64,000 nucleotides of DNA, from assembly GCF_014192095.1 (NCBI RefSeq), contig NZ_JACHXN010000016.1, forward strand, positions 62,001-126,000, in the 5' to 3' direction. Numbering within the stretch: position 1 is the first letter of the stretch; each line of letters begins with the position of its first letter. The position numbers were made by a program, and so were the translations under genes. The stretch is from Phyllobacterium trifolii. GTDB taxonomy: Bacteria; Pseudomonadota; Alphaproteobacteria; Rhizobiales; Rhizobiaceae. The notes under the pieces are model-generated. The model did no database searches and had not been told where the DNA came from. It was given only the letters and a program-made list of their open reading frames with translations. Shown piece after piece: positions 9,133 through 18,676 of the stretch.

Positions 9133-9852
9133 ATGCCTTCTATTGATTGGTTGAAAAACGTGCCCATCGCGCATCGCGGTCTGCACGATCTGAACAAAAA
9201 GCGCTGGGAGAATACTCTTTCAGCGTTCGATGCGGCGGCAGGCGCCGGCTTTGCCATCGAATGCGATGTCCATCTCTCTGCCGATGGCAAAGCCATTGTC
9301 TTCCACGACGGCACGCTGGACCGGGTGACGGGGAGCAAAGGCAATATCGACGAACTGACGGCCGAGCAAGCCGGCAAACTTCGTGTTGGCGGCACACAGG
9401 ATCACGTGCCGACGTTGGCCCAAGCCCTGAAGCTGATTGACGGCCGCGTGGCCATTGTCATCGAACTCAAGGGAATTCCCGGGCGCGACGATGGTTTGGT
9501 AAAGGCGGTTGCCGACGATCTCGTCGCATATAGCGGGCAGGCAGCAATCATGTCCTTCGATCATCATCTGATCCGCCGTTTCGGCAAGGACGCGCCGAGC
9601 ATTCCCGCCGGACTGACCGCTGAGGGTATCCGCGATGAGGATCTCGAAGCACATTTTTCCATGCTGGCCTACAATATCGATTTCGTCTCCTACAATGTCC
9701 ACCATCTGGAAAACCGTTTTGTCGAATTCGTCCGGGGAACGATGGACATGCCCGTCATCTCCTGGACGGTAAGGAGCATCGCCGAAAAAGCCATCAGCGA
9801 CGCCGTTGTCGACCAAATCACTTTTGAGGGATTTGATCCGCGGGCTGCTTGA
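9133..9852 (+). CDS. Glycerophosphodiester phosphodiesterase
   Basis: The enzyme splits glycerophosphodiesters into glycerol-3-phosphate and an alcohol. The 239-residue TIM-barrel protein shows AHRGLHD (His14, Arg15), ENTLSAF with Glu26, the metal pair IECDVHLS (Glu43, Asp45) and FHDGTLDR with His58, the full active-site set. There is no signal peptide, so it is cytoplasmic, like UgpQ. A TTG at 9127 overlapping the previous stop could serve as an alternative start; ATG 9133 is preferred. It is followed by 107 bp without genes. Confidence 0.93.
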   Translation: MPSIDWLKNVPIAHRGLHDLNKKRWENTLSAFDAAAGAGFAIECDVHLSADGKAIVFHDGTLDRVTGSKGNIDELTAEQAGKLRVGGTQDHVPTLAQALKLIDGRVAIVIELKGIPGRDDGLVKAVADDLVAYSGQAAIMSFDHHLIRRFGKDAPSIPAGLTAEGIRDEDLEAHFSMLAYNIDFVSYNVHHLENRFVEFVRGTMDMPVISWTVRSIAEKAISDAVVDQITFEGFDPRAA

Positions 9853-9959
9853 ACCCAAACCGGGCTTGCTCTTGTATCGTTTGGCAAAATACCTAGCTTA
9901 AAAGGGGCAGCAAGGCCGTTTTTCAACATTGTCGCCCAATCAGGAAGCCAAACTCAAAA

Positions 9960-11144
9960 ATGCCAAATCTTGATCGAGGCGATTTCACCTTGCGCGTCTG
10001 CGATGGCGTTGGCGCGTTCACACAAACGGAGTGGTCCGAGCTTTCCGGGACATCTCGCGATGCGCCCGATTACAATCCTTTCCTGTCGCATGCCTTCCTG
10101 TCTGCGCTTGAAGATTCCGGTTGCGTCGCACGCAAAGCAGGCTGGCTGCCGCAGTTTCTACGTCTGGAAGACGATTGTGGCGCTCTGATCGGTGCCGTCC
10201 CCTGCTATTTGAAGAGCCACAGCCAAGGCGAATATGTTTTCGATCACGGCTGGGCCGATGCGTTCGAACGAGCCGGTGGCCGCTATTATCCGAAATTGCA
10301 GGCAAGCATTCCCTTCACCCCGGCGACGGGACCGCGGCTGCTGGTTCGGCGCGATGGGGATGGCGCCGCGGCTCGGGCTGCTCTCGCCAATGGCCTGCGC
10401 CAGCTCACCCTTCAACTCGGCGTTTCGTCAGCCCACTCCACCTTCGTCACTGAAACGGATCTGCCTGCCTTCACCGATGCGGATTTCCTGCACCGCATAG
10501 ACCAGCAGTTTCATTTCTTCAATGAAGGCTATTCCAGCTATGACGATTTCCTGGAAACGCTCGCCTCGCGTAAACGCAAGGCACTGAAGAAGGAACGACG
10601 CGAGGCTCTCGCCGACGACATCAGCATCGACCGGCTGACCGGCGGTCAACTCACCCAGGAAATCTGGGATACTTTTTTTGCGTTCTATATGGATACCGGC
10701 AGCCGCAAATGGGGTCGCCCCTATCTCAATCGCAAGTTTTACACGCTGATCGGCGAGCGCATGCCCGATGATATCGTGCTGGTCATGGCGCGGCGTGACG
10801 GGCGCTACATTGCAGGCGCGATCAATTTCATCGGATCGGATCGGCTCTTCGGCAGGCATTGGGGCTGTATCGAAGATCACCGTTTTCTGCATTTCGAGGT
10901 CTGTTATCATCAGGCGATCGACTTCGCCATCGAACGAAAACTTCATGTGGTCGAGGCGGGCGCCCAGGGTGAGCATAAGCTTGCACGCGGATATCTACCG
11001 GTGACGACGCACTCGGTGCACTATCTCGCCCATGCAGGATTGCGGCGCGCCATCGATGATTATTTGCAGCGCGAACGCGAGGACGTTGTCTTAATGAATC
11101 ATGTTCTCAACGAGCATACGCCCTTCAAGAAATCTGACCCATAA
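9960..11144 (+). CDS. FemAB-like GNAT-fold protein (DUF482/COG3146 type)
   Basis: A 394-residue protein of the family once called DUF482, related to FemAB and GNAT acyltransferases. Visible features are YNPFLSHAFLSALE near residue 40, FDHGWADAFERAGGRYYPKLQ near 95-115, PFTPATGPRLL, and a central RKRKALKKERR basic block (about 202-212). The C-terminal ARGYLPVTTHSVHYLAH is typical. The substrate is not known; some annotations say peptidoglycan biosynthesis, which is not shown here. It lies 11 bp upstream of the HIT gene. Confidence 0.8.
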   Translation: MPNLDRGDFTLRVCDGVGAFTQTEWSELSGTSRDAPDYNPFLSHAFLSALEDSGCVARKAGWLPQFLRLEDDCGALIGAVPCYLKSHSQGEYVFDHGWADAFERAGGRYYPKLQASIPFTPATGPRLLVRRDGDGAAARAALANGLRQLTLQLGVSSAHSTFVTETDLPAFTDADFLHRIDQQFHFFNEGYSSYDDFLETLASRKRKALKKERREALADDISIDRLTGGQLTQEIWDTFFAFYMDTGSRKWGRPYLNRKFYTLIGERMPDDIVLVMARRDGRYIAGAINFIGSDRLFGRHWGCIEDHRFLHFEVCYHQAIDFAIERKLHVVEAGAQGEHKLARGYLPVTTHSVHYLAHAGLRRAIDDYLQREREDVVLMNHVLNEHTPFKKSDP

Positions 11145-11155
11145 CGAGGTACACC

Positions 11156-11581
11156 ATGACCGCACCCTATGATGCAAACAATATATTCGCGAAGATCCTG
11201 CGTGGGGAAATCCCGTCGCACGAGGTCTACGAAGACGAGGAAACCTATGCCTTCATGGATGTCATGCCGCAAGGCAAAGGTCATTGCCTTGCGATAACCA
11301 AGGCGCCATTCCGCAATATTCTGGATGTTGACCAAGCCAATCTGTCCGCCGTCATTGCGACCACGCAGAAGCTCGCACGCGCGGTCAAAGTGGCCTTCAG
11401 CGCCGATGGCGTCACTGTCATCCAGTTCAACGAACCGGCCGCCGGGCAGACGGTTTTCCACCTGCATTTCCATATCATTCCGCGTTTTGACGGCGTCGCT
11501 CTGCGGCCACATACCGGGCAGATGGAGGATCAGAACGTCCTCGCCGAAAACGCAGAGAAAATCAGGAAGGCTTTAGGTTAA
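11156..11581 (+). CDS. HIT family protein
   Basis: HIT proteins are nucleotide hydrolases or transferases that often act on adenosine 5'-phosphoramidate or dinucleotides. The 141-residue protein begins NIFAKILRGEIPSHEVYED and has the catalytic triad motif HLHFHIIP with His102, His104 and His106. It resembles HinT-type proteins in length and order of motifs. Its last 9 bases overlap the convergent azlD gene. Confidence 0.93.
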   Translation: MTAPYDANNIFAKILRGEIPSHEVYEDEETYAFMDVMPQGKGHCLAITKAPFRNILDVDQANLSAVIATTQKLARAVKVAFSADGVTVIQFNEPAAGQTVFHLHFHIIPRFDGVALRPHTGQMEDQNVLAENAEKIRKALG

Positions 11582-11920
11582 TAGCAGCCCGCAGAGCAGG
11601 ACGGCTTCGCCGGCGATCACGCTGATGATCACACGTCTGCCGAGAGCGAGATATGCAACGAAGCCTGCTGCGGCTGCACCTATCCGAAGAAACACTGAGG
11701 TCTCCGCCAGCGCTCCACTCGGGTAGAGGATCAATTGGGCGATAACCCCTGCGACAAGCGCCGTGGCGACGGCTCGCACTGCGATCAAAGCTTCGGACTC
11801 TTCACTGACCCGGCCACCGATAAACACGCCGATGAAGCGCCAGACATCGGTGGGCAACCATCCTGCAAGCAGGATGAACAGATAGGGCCACCACCAATCA
11901 GTCAGGCTCTGCCAGGTCAT
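11573..11920 (-). CDS. AzlD-type small membrane subunit of an amino acid exporter
   Basis: AzlD proteins pair with AzlC in branched-chain amino acid export. This 115-residue protein has four hydrophobic segments, starting with the WWWPYLFILLAGWLPTDVWRF block that resembles the AzlD N-terminus. It overlaps the upstream azlC gene by 4 bases, the usual arrangement for this pair. The substrate is not decided by the sequence. Confidence 0.85.
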   Translation of the reverse strand: MTWQSLTDWWWPYLFILLAGWLPTDVWRFIGVFIGGRVSEESEALIAVRAVATALVAGVIAQLILYPSGALAETSVFLRIGAAAAGFVAYLALGRRVIISVIAGEAVLLCGLLLT

Positions 11921-12672
11921 CCTGTGGCGCTCCTTTTGGCCAGATGCACGTAAGCCATGGTCACAATCCCTCCGGCAACGCCGGTCAACAGCAGATCATA
12001 AGCCGGCGCGATCGAATGGATCACTGGAAAGAGCAGTAGGCCTGAAACCATGGCAACATGGACCGATCGATCGCGCGCCGAACCCCACAGCGAGGTCAAA
12101 AAATACATTGGCGTCAAAAAGAACAACGCAGCGAAAACCAATGGCGGAAAGTCGGTCGAGAGAACATAGACCACAGCCACCACGAGTGTGTTGGTCAGTG
12201 TCAACGTAATGCCGAGACCGGCGAAATAACTCGTTCGCATATCGCGTGGAACATGCTTGAGCCGGTCCATGCCCATTACCCAGGCGGTGACGGCAATGAA
12301 ATGCGACAGGAACAGCAAGGTAATCTTCCGCGTCTTGGGCCCACGCATTTCCGGCACGAAGGCTGCCACCATCGGCATCAGGCGGATCGACGACAGGCCG
12401 ACCGCAATTGCCGCGCCAAATAGTGAATAACCGCCCGCAATTGCACCGATCAGGACGATATTGGCGGGAAGAGCCCAGATAATGGCGACCATGAACGTCG
12501 CCTGTAGCAACGTCACGCCATTTTCGCTGGCAAACCCGGCAAAGCCCACATGCGCTGTCATCAGGATCAACGCAGGAATGCTGGTGATCAGAGATGCACC
12601 TGACAGAAACCACGAAAAACGGGTTCTCAGGTTCTCATCCGCATGGTGGGAGGGCAATCCGGAATCAGCCAT
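11917..12672 (-). CDS. AzlC family permease
   Basis: The large subunit of an AzlCD exporter for branched-chain or related amino acids. The 251-residue protein has the hydrophobic pattern of the family, with GLSSIRLMPMVAAFVPEMRGPKTRK near residues 93-117, and several predicted membrane helices in the second half. The N-terminal 20 residues are polar. It is placed after a strong terminator that ends clpA, so it needs its own promoter, most likely between 12673 and 12710. Confidence 0.87.
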   Translation of the reverse strand: MADSGLPSHHADENLRTRFSWFLSGASLITSIPALILMTAHVGFAGFASENGVTLLQATFMVAIIWALPANIVLIGAIAGGYSLFGAAIAVGLSSIRLMPMVAAFVPEMRGPKTRKITLLFLSHFIAVTAWVMGMDRLKHVPRDMRTSYFAGLGITLTLTNTLVVAVVYVLSTDFPPLVFAALFFLTPMYFLTSLWGSARDRSVHVAMVSGLLLFPVIHSIAPAYDLLLTGVAGGIVTMAYVHLAKRSATG

Positions 12673-12710
12673 GCCTCAGCGATAAACGGAAGAACGGATG
12701 CCATCAAGAA

Positions 12711-12737
12711 AAAGGCCACCCGAAGGTGGCCTTTTTG
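12711..12737. terminator. Rho-independent terminator after clpA
   Basis: AAAGGCCACC and GGTGGCCTTT pair perfectly around CGAA, with A-runs and T-runs on the two sides, so it can work on both strands. It lies directly after the clpA stop. Confidence 0.85.
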
Positions 12738-12738
12738 A

Positions 12739-15207
12739 TTATTTCTTCCGAGGCACTTTTGGCACGGACGCCTTGGGTGGCAGCGAAGCGACGTTCCTGG
12801 TGGCCGACACATCGGCCCCAGCTTTTTCAAGCGGCTTCTTCGGTGCCGGCTTCTTCTTCGCCAATGGCTTCTTTTCGACCGGTATTTCCTTCTTCGGCTT
12901 CACCACGACTTCGTCTGCGATGTAGTCGAGAACCAGACCTTTCGAACCATCAGGCTTCTCGGCAACCGAAACGCGGACTGTACCGCCCTTCTTCAGCCTG
13001 CCAAACAGCACCTCATCCGCCAACGGCTTCTTGATGTGCTCCTGAATGACGCGGCCAAGCGGCCGGGCACCCATGCGATCGTCGTAACCCTTCTCGGCAA
13101 GCCAGGCGATGGCCTCCTGCTGAAGATCGAACGTCACGCCGCGATCGGCAAGCTGTGCCTCGAGCTGGATGACGAACTTCTGCACCACCTGATGGATAAC
13201 CGGAACCGGCAACGCACCGAACGGAATGATCGCATCGAGACGGTTGCGGAACTCCGGCGTGAACAGCCGGTTGATCGCTTCCATGTCATCGCCTTCACGA
13301 CGCGACGAACCGAAGCCGATTGCCGCTCTCGCCGCATCGGACGCGCCCGCATTGGTCGTCATGATCAGAATCACATTGCGGAAATCGATCTGCTTGCCGT
13401 TGTGATCAGTCAGCTTGCCGTGATCCATGACCTGCAACAGGATATTAAACAGGTCCGGATGCGCCTTTTCGATTTCATCGAGCAGCAGGACGCAATGCGG
13501 ATGCTGATCGACGCCGTCGGTCAGAAGGCCGCCCTGATCGAAGCCGACATAACCGGGAGGTGCACCGAGCAAGCGCGATACCGTGTGACGCTCCATATAC
13601 TCCGACATGTCGAAACGCAGCAGTTCCACGCCGAGCGAGGCTGCCAATTGCTTGGCGACCTCGGTCTTGCCCACACCGGTTGGACCGGAGAACAGGTAGG
13701 ACCCGATCGGCTTTTCCGGCTCGCGCAGGCCGGCACGTGCCAGCTTGATCGAGGACGACAGTGCTTCGATGGCAAGATCCTGACCGTAGACGACGCGCTT
13801 CAGTTCCGCCTCGAGATTGGAGAGCACGGCTTCGTCGTCTTTCGAAACAGTCTTCGGCGGGATGCGGGCCATCGTGGCGATGGTTGCTTCGATTTCCTTC
13901 ACGCCAATCGACTTCTTGCGTTTCGCTTCCGGCAACAGCATCTGGCTGGCACCAGTCTCGTCGATGACATCAATCGCCTTGTCCGGCAATTTGCGGTCAT
14001 TGATGTAGCGGGCAGAAAGCTCAACAGCCGACTTGATCGCTTCTACAGTATATTTGACCTTGTGGAAGTCTTCGAAATATGGCCGCAGACCCTTCATGAT
14101 CTCGATAGCATCGGGGATCGAGGGTTCATTGACATCGATCTTCTGGAAACGCCGTACAAGAGCCCTGTCCTTCTCGAAGAACTGGCGAAACTCCTTGTAA
14201 GTCGTTGAACCGATGCAACGAATGGCACCCGTCGAAAGCGCTGGCTTCAAGAGATTGGAAGCGTCCATCGCACCACCTGACGTGGCTCCGGCACCGATAA
14301 TCGTGTGGATTTCGTCGATGAACAGGATCGCACCCGGAAACTCTTCGAGCTCCTTGATGACTTGCTTCAGACGTTCCTCGAAATCACCGCGATAGCGTGT
14401 TCCTGCAAGCAATGTGCCCATATCCAGCGAGAATACGGTCGCATCGCTAAGGACGCTTGGAACCTTGCCTTCGACGATGCGCTTGGCGAGACCCTCCGCA
14501 ATGGCGGTCTTGCCAACGCCGGGATCGCCGACGTAAAGCGGATTGTTCTTCGAACGGCGGCAAAGGATCTGGATCGTCCGGTTGATCTCCTGATCACGGC
14601 CGATAAGCGGGTCGATCTTGCCGGCTTTGGCGCGATCATTCAGGTTGATGCAGTAGGCCGACAAGGCATCCTGCTTCTTCTTGGTCGCACCCTCTTCCGA
14701 CTCGGCGGCATGGCTGTCTTCGTTGGGGCTCTCGGCTCCCAGCGGGGTGCGCGGCTCCGAGGCGCCAGGGCGCTTGGAGATTCCATGGGAAATGTAGTTG
14801 ACCGCATCGTAGCGGGTCATCTGCTGTTCCTGCAGGAAGAAAGCCGCATGGCTTTCGCGTTCGGCAAAAATAGCAACAAGAACGTTGGCTCCGGTCACTT
14901 CTTCGCGGTTGGAGGATTGGACGTGGATGACCGCACGCTGGATAACGCGCTGGAAAGCCGCAGTCGGCTTCGAATCTTCATCGTAACCGGTGACAAGGTT
15001 ATCCAGTTCGTTGTCGACGTAGTCGGTCACAGTTCGCGTCAGTTGAGCCAAGTCGACATTGCACGCACGCATGACACTGCTTGCATCCTGATCATCGATC
15101 AGCGCGAGAAGCAGATGCTCCAGTGTCGCATATTCGTGATGATGCTCGTTGGCAATTGTCAGCGCCTGATGCAGGGCGCGCTCCAGACTAGGTGAGAAAG
15201 ATGGCAT
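12739..15207 (-). CDS. clpA: ATP-dependent Clp protease ATPase subunit ClpA
   Basis: ClpA unfolds proteins and feeds them to ClpP. The 822-residue protein has an N-terminal Clp repeat domain (1-145), a first AAA+ module with Walker A GDPGVGKT at 227-234, and a second with GPTGVGKT at 508-515. The [10 protein letters not shown] loop of the second module is the ClpP-docking element. After about residue 765 comes a lysine/proline-rich tail of over 50 residues, lacking in the roughly 758-residue E. coli protein. It lies 6 bp after clpS, with which it forms an operon. Confidence 0.97.
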   Translation of the reverse strand: MPSFSPSLERALHQALTIANEHHHEYATLEHLLLALIDDQDASSVMRACNVDLAQLTRTVTDYVDNELDNLVTGYDEDSKPTAAFQRVIQRAVIHVQSSNREEVTGANVLVAIFAERESHAAFFLQEQQMTRYDAVNYISHGISKRPGASEPRTPLGAESPNEDSHAAESEEGATKKKQDALSAYCINLNDRAKAGKIDPLIGRDQEINRTIQILCRRSKNNPLYVGDPGVGKTAIAEGLAKRIVEGKVPSVLSDATVFSLDMGTLLAGTRYRGDFEERLKQVIKELEEFPGAILFIDEIHTIIGAGATSGGAMDASNLLKPALSTGAIRCIGSTTYKEFRQFFEKDRALVRRFQKIDVNEPSIPDAIEIMKGLRPYFEDFHKVKYTVEAIKSAVELSARYINDRKLPDKAIDVIDETGASQMLLPEAKRKKSIGVKEIEATIATMARIPPKTVSKDDEAVLSNLEAELKRVVYGQDLAIEALSSSIKLARAGLREPEKPIGSYLFSGPTGVGKTEVAKQLAASLGVELLRFDMSEYMERHTVSRLLGAPPGYVGFDQGGLLTDGVDQHPHCVLLLDEIEKAHPDLFNILLQVMDHGKLTDHNGKQIDFRNVILIMTTNAGASDAARAAIGFGSSRREGDDMEAINRLFTPEFRNRLDAIIPFGALPVPVIHQVVQKFVIQLEAQLADRGVTFDLQQEAIAWLAEKGYDDRMGARPLGRVIQEHIKKPLADEVLFGRLKKGGTVRVSVAEKPDGSKGLVLDYIADEVVVKPKKEIPVEKKPLAKKKPAPKKPLEKAGADVSATRNVASLPPKASVPKVPRKK

Positions 15208-15213
15208 GAAACC

Positions 15214-15585
15214 TCACTTTTTCTCCATCACGCATTGCAGCGGATGTTGGTTTTGCCGCGCATAGTCCATGACTTGGGTCATCTTGGACTCCGCGACCTC
15301 ATAGGTAAAGACACCACATTCTCCGACCCCATGATTATGCACATGGAGCATGATGCGTGTAGCATCTTCTCTGTTCTTCTGGAAAAACCGCTCCAGGACG
15401 TGAATGACGAATTCCATGGGCGTGTAATCGTCATTCAGAAGCAACACGCGATAAAGACTGGGCTTTTTCAGTTTGGGTTTGGTCCGGGTTATGACAGCCG
15501 TTCCCCGACCGGGGCCGTTGCCGCTTCCCTTGTCCTCATCCTGCATCATGGGTGAAAACCGCTTCATCTTTTCCGATACCCGCAT
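15214..15585 (-). CDS. clpS: Clp protease adaptor ClpS
   Basis: ClpS binds N-degron proteins and hands them to ClpAP. The 123-residue protein has a flexible N-terminus of about 40 residues, then the folded core with [20 protein letters not shown] near residues 45-64, whose NDD-YTPM residues form the N-degron pocket, and the HNHGVGECG and [13 protein letters not shown] blocks. Internal methionines at residues 7, 13 and 14 are alternative starts. It is the first gene of the clpS-clpA pair. Confidence 0.95.
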   Translation of the reverse strand: MRVSEKMKRFSPMMQDEDKGSGNGPGRGTAVITRTKPKLKKPSLYRVLLLNDDYTPMEFVIHVLERFFQKNREDATRIMLHVHNHGVGECGVFTYEVAESKMTQVMDYARQNQHPLQCVMEKK

Positions 15586-15706
15586 TCTTATAGTGTGTCG
15601 CTCTATGCATTCTATGTAGGTCGCTCCGGCTTGATTTTAAGCCCTCTCCTGAAGCTTGCAATATCAAGTTGCGGTTGCAAAGGCCGAATTGCCCCGCAGA
15701 AATAAA

Positions 15707-15740
15707 AAAAGCCCGATTGCGCGTGGCAGCCGGGCTTTTT
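15707..15740. terminator. Rho-independent terminator after the phasin gene
   Basis: AAAAGCCCG (15707-15715) pairs with CGGGCTTTT (15731-15739). On the minus strand the second arm is followed by a T-run, so it ends the phasin transcript. It may also act in the other direction. Confidence 0.8.
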
Positions 15741-15762
15741 GGAGCGACGAAATAGATGATAT

Positions 15763-16095
15763 TTACTTCGTCACCTTCGCTACGGCTGCCTCATAGGGCT
15801 TGTAGGCTTCCTTGGCGAGATCGGCATAGAGCTCACCGAATTTCGTCGCGTGGGCAACAAAGGCCTCATACGCCTTTTTCGAAAATGCGCTCTGGGTTTC
15901 AAATATCTGTTCAGGCGACTTGATGGTAGCCAGCCTTTCGATGAGTGCACTGCTCTCTTCGAATGATTTTTTGGAATAGTCGGCCGCCTCGTTGGCGATC
16001 GTGTGCAACCCATGGGTGAGAGCCGAAACGCTCTTCATCGCGGTATTGGCAAATTCCTTGCTCGATTCATTCAGAGTTTCGAACGGAGTGGCCAT
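15763..16095 (-). CDS. Phasin family protein
   Basis: Phasins coat polyhydroxyalkanoate granules. The 110-residue helical protein contains the family pattern of amphipathic helices with IANEAADYSKKSFEES near 33-48 and ATIKSPEQIFETQSAFSKKAYEAF in the middle. No membrane segment is present. A clear AAAGGA ribosome binding site lies before the ATG. It is monocistronic, with its own terminator. The PHA-binding role is a family inference; no phaC gene is in the window. Confidence 0.88.
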   Translation of the reverse strand: MATPFETLNESSKEFANTAMKSVSALTHGLHTIANEAADYSKKSFEESSALIERLATIKSPEQIFETQSAFSKKAYEAFVAHATKFGELYADLAKEAYKPYEAAVAKVTK

Positions 16096-16332
16096 TTGTA
16101 GATCCTTTCAAAGTTGAAATTTCCTACCCACCCAGAGGTAGGGTGCAGTGCACAAAAAGTCAAATTTATACCGCTGTGCAATATTAATCTAAAATTTAAC
16201 CCAAATATTGCGGAAAAGGTGAACGGCCCGGTTACCATAAACAGTTTGGTAACGCTGGTGCGACTAAAGTCCACAAATTCGTTCTGATGCATCAGGGTCA
16301 TCAGGAAAGTTTCTACGCGCATATTCGAGCAG

Positions 16333-17715
16333 GTGTTGATTGTGCATCATAAGGCCCACCAAGGTTCCAACTACGTACAAAAATTGGGTTATGCATTTCT
16401 GGCTCTGCTGTTAGGCGCCGGGATAAACATCGCTGAATCGCCTTTGGCAGCCGCAGCTTCGAAAGAAGCGGCTATCGTCGTCGATGCCAATACGGGCAAG
16501 ACGCTGTATTCATCCAACGCGGATGCCCAGCGCTACCCGGCATCCCTGACGAAAATGATGACGATTTATATGCTGTTCGACGCGATGGCATCCGGCAAGG
16601 TTTCCAAATCGACGCCAATTCCTGTCTCCGCCTACGCGGCAGCGCAGCCGCCCACAAAAGTTGGCTTCCAGCCCGGACAGACGATCAGCGCGGAAGCTGC
16701 GATTCTCTCGCTCATCACCAAATCGGCAAACGACTCGGCCACAGCCATCGCAGAGTTCCTCGGCGGATCGGAGCCACGCTTTGCCGTGATGATGACCAAC
16801 AAGGCCCGTCAACTCGGCATGCGCAATACGCAGTTCCGCAATGCAAACGGCCTGCCTGACCCCAATCAGCATTCGTCCGCGCGCGACCTCGCATTGCTAG
16901 GCGTCGCTCTTCGTGAGCATTTCCCACAGTATTACAGCTACTTCTCCACCCGGAGCTTCAGCTATCGTGGCCGCCGTATCGTTGGCCACAACCGCCTTCT
17001 CGGCAAGATCCAGGGTGTTGATGGTATAAAGACCGGCTATACCCGCGCTTCTGGTTTCAACCTGGTTTCGTCGGTTAGCACCGACGGAAAGAAGCTCGTT
17101 GCGGTCGTCATGGGCGGATCCAGCACGCCGGCACGCGATGCCCAAATGGCGGGTCTCATTGCCAAATATCTCCCGGCGGCATCGCGCCGTGACGGCGGCA
17201 ATCTGATTGCTTCGCGCAAGAACAGCAAGGTCGAGGTCGCGGCTGTTGAACTCCCCGCGAGCGCCGAGGCGCCAATCCCCGTTCAACGTGAGCAGGCAAT
17301 GGCTGAACAGCCTGCAGAGGTCGTGACGGCCTATGCAGAACCGGCACCGACCCCCTCGCCAGCCGAGCGTATTTTGCATGTCCCTGCTCCATCGCCGAAG
17401 ATTGAAATCGGCGAAGGCGATGTCGACGAGGTCGATCCGGTGACAACCGCATCGGCTCCTTCGGGCGGCTGGATGGTGCAGATCGCTTCGGTCGGCAGCT
17501 CCGAGGAAGCCAAGGCAATGCTATCCAAGGCCGCCGCGCAGGTTGGCGGTCCGATCGCAGCACTCTCGCCCTACACGGAAAAGTTCCAGAAGGGGTCGAC
17601 AACCTATCACCGCGCTCGCTTTGCCGGCATCCCCTCTGCCAAGGAAGCCAACACTGCTTGTGCCGCACTGAAACGCCAGAAATTCAACTGCTTTGCCATT
17701 GCTCCGCAATCGTAA
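16333..17715 (+). CDS. Penicillin-binding D-alanyl-D-alanine carboxypeptidase with SPOR domain
   Basis: A low-molecular-weight PBP that trims the terminal D-Ala of peptidoglycan stem peptides. The 460-residue protein has a signal peptide ending near AAAAS (residue 43) and the three motifs SLTK (71-74), SAN (131-133) and KTG (233-235). A Pro/Ala-rich linker (about 285-380) leads to a C-terminal SPOR domain (about 383-457), which binds denuded glycan at the division site. The start is a GTG at 16333 with no strong Shine-Dalgarno; the GTG at 16342 is a possible alternative. It is alone in its transcript, so it probably has its own promoter in the 237-bp AT-rich gap before it. Confidence 0.94.
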   Translation: MLIVHHKAHQGSNYVQKLGYAFLALLLGAGINIAESPLAAAASKEAAIVVDANTGKTLYSSNADAQRYPASLTKMMTIYMLFDAMASGKVSKSTPIPVSAYAAAQPPTKVGFQPGQTISAEAAILSLITKSANDSATAIAEFLGGSEPRFAVMMTNKARQLGMRNTQFRNANGLPDPNQHSSARDLALLGVALREHFPQYYSYFSTRSFSYRGRRIVGHNRLLGKIQGVDGIKTGYTRASGFNLVSSVSTDGKKLVAVVMGGSSTPARDAQMAGLIAKYLPAASRRDGGNLIASRKNSKVEVAAVELPASAEAPIPVQREQAMAEQPAEVVTAYAEPAPTPSPAERILHVPAPSPKIEIGEGDVDEVDPVTTASAPSGGWMVQIASVGSSEEAKAMLSKAAAQVGGPIAALSPYTEKFQKGSTTYHRARFAGIPSAKEANTACAALKRQKFNCFAIAPQS

Positions 17716-18031
17716 GGCACGCGATCTGAAAGACCCCGATTTGTATAGCGTAAAGGGTTTTGCGAATGTCCAGTACCAAAGAAATACATAGCCCGGCTGA
17801 TCTGACAGCCAGAGAAACCAAGCCATTTTTCGGCGGCATGCAGGCTCTGCAACAGGCTGCAATGAAGATTGCTGACCTGCGCCGGGGCAATTCTGCCTTC
17901 AAGACCATAGATCTGGTAAATGTCCTGCTTTGTCAGGCTGCGCGCACGCGACGCGCCGCAATGCCGCCTGTGCGGCTGCGTTTGCACTCTGACAGCCGCA
18001 ACGGAATATCAGCGGTAAGACTTCGAGTTTC
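17716..18031. other. 316-bp gap without a convincing gene
   Basis: Between the carboxypeptidase and the DUF1489 gene there is a 91-residue plus-strand frame (17760-18035) and short frames on the other strand. Neither has a ribosome binding site of note, a known family pattern or clear coding bias. I see no RNA gene here. It may hold a terminator or a decayed gene, but I cannot support either. Confidence 0.4.
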
Positions 18032-18469
18032 CTAGAGCAAGCCTAGAGCCGCAAGCTCGTTGCGAAGTTCTGGCGGCAGTTTCGCCCGCCCGATCTTGCC
18101 GCGTCCCTCATCGAAGGGCGCGTCCTCGCTGGTCAGATAACGCCAGCCCTGAAATGCCCGGCGCGGCTGCCATTCCGTTGGAATGATGCGCGGGTCGAGC
18201 ACGAGGTGGCAGCGTGAGGTACCTTCATCGTCCGTAAAGGTCCGGATATCCGTCAGTCGCTGGCGGCATTGGACATTGCCTTTGATCACCCAATAAAGCG
18301 ATCCGCCGTCGAGCAGTTCCTCGACGCGCTTTGGCACCATGCGGGTTGTGTGGAATTGTTCGGCTGGTAACCCTGCCCGTCTGCGCTCGTCGAGCTTGAA
18401 GTCGATCCACGCCGCGAGTTCTTCGATTGCACTGCATCCGACGCAGAGTTTTACGAGATTGAGGGCCAT
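18032..18469 (-). CDS. DUF1489 family protein
   Basis: A 145-residue protein matching the alphaproteobacterial family DUF1489, recognised by MALNLVKLCVG at the start, HTTRMVPKRVEELLDGGSLYWVIKG in the middle and a C-terminal WRYL-x-DAP-D segment. Two cysteines are at 9 and 88. The function is unknown; the RNA- or nucleotide-like look of the central part is not enough for a claim. The gene appears to be single, with a downstream gap. Confidence 0.87.
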   Translation of the reverse strand: MALNLVKLCVGCSAIEELAAWIDFKLDERRRAGLPAEQFHTTRMVPKRVEELLDGGSLYWVIKGNVQCRQRLTDIRTFTDDEGTSRCHLVLDPRIIPTEWQPRRAFQGWRYLTSEDAPFDEGRGKIGRAKLPPELRNELAALGLL

Positions 18470-18577
18470 GCTCTAGCATTTACGCTTTCAGGTTGTGGCG
18501 TCAACCATAATGGCAGCTTCTCCACAAGCGCCGTGAAGACGTATTGAGAATTCAGCCTGATGAGTTAGCCGGTGCGG

Positions 18578-18648
18578 ATTTCGAGAACCGGAGCGCCGCG
18601 GACTTGTTGGTCCGTGAGCACCGGAAGCGCAGAAAATCGCGTCAGACG
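18578..18648 (+). repeat. Dispersed hairpin repeat, copy B
   Basis: Starts TTCGAGAACCGGAGCG, then the stem CGGAC/GTCCG with loop TTGTTG, then GAGCACCGGAAGCGCAGAAAA. The same layout with a different stem occurs at 26998-27060. It lies just after the sdaA stop codon. Confidence 0.65.
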
Positions 18649-18676
18649 ACCATCAGGGTGGATTGGCAAAGGTCTT

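Noticed and set aside
13036-14208. A 390-residue frame opposite clpA
   Set aside because: Antisense shadow; clpA is beyond doubt on the other strand.
16185-16210. CtrA binding site TTAA-N7-TTAA in the gap before the carboxypeptidase
   Set aside because: The spacing between the two TTAA elements is 8, not 7, so I do not claim it.
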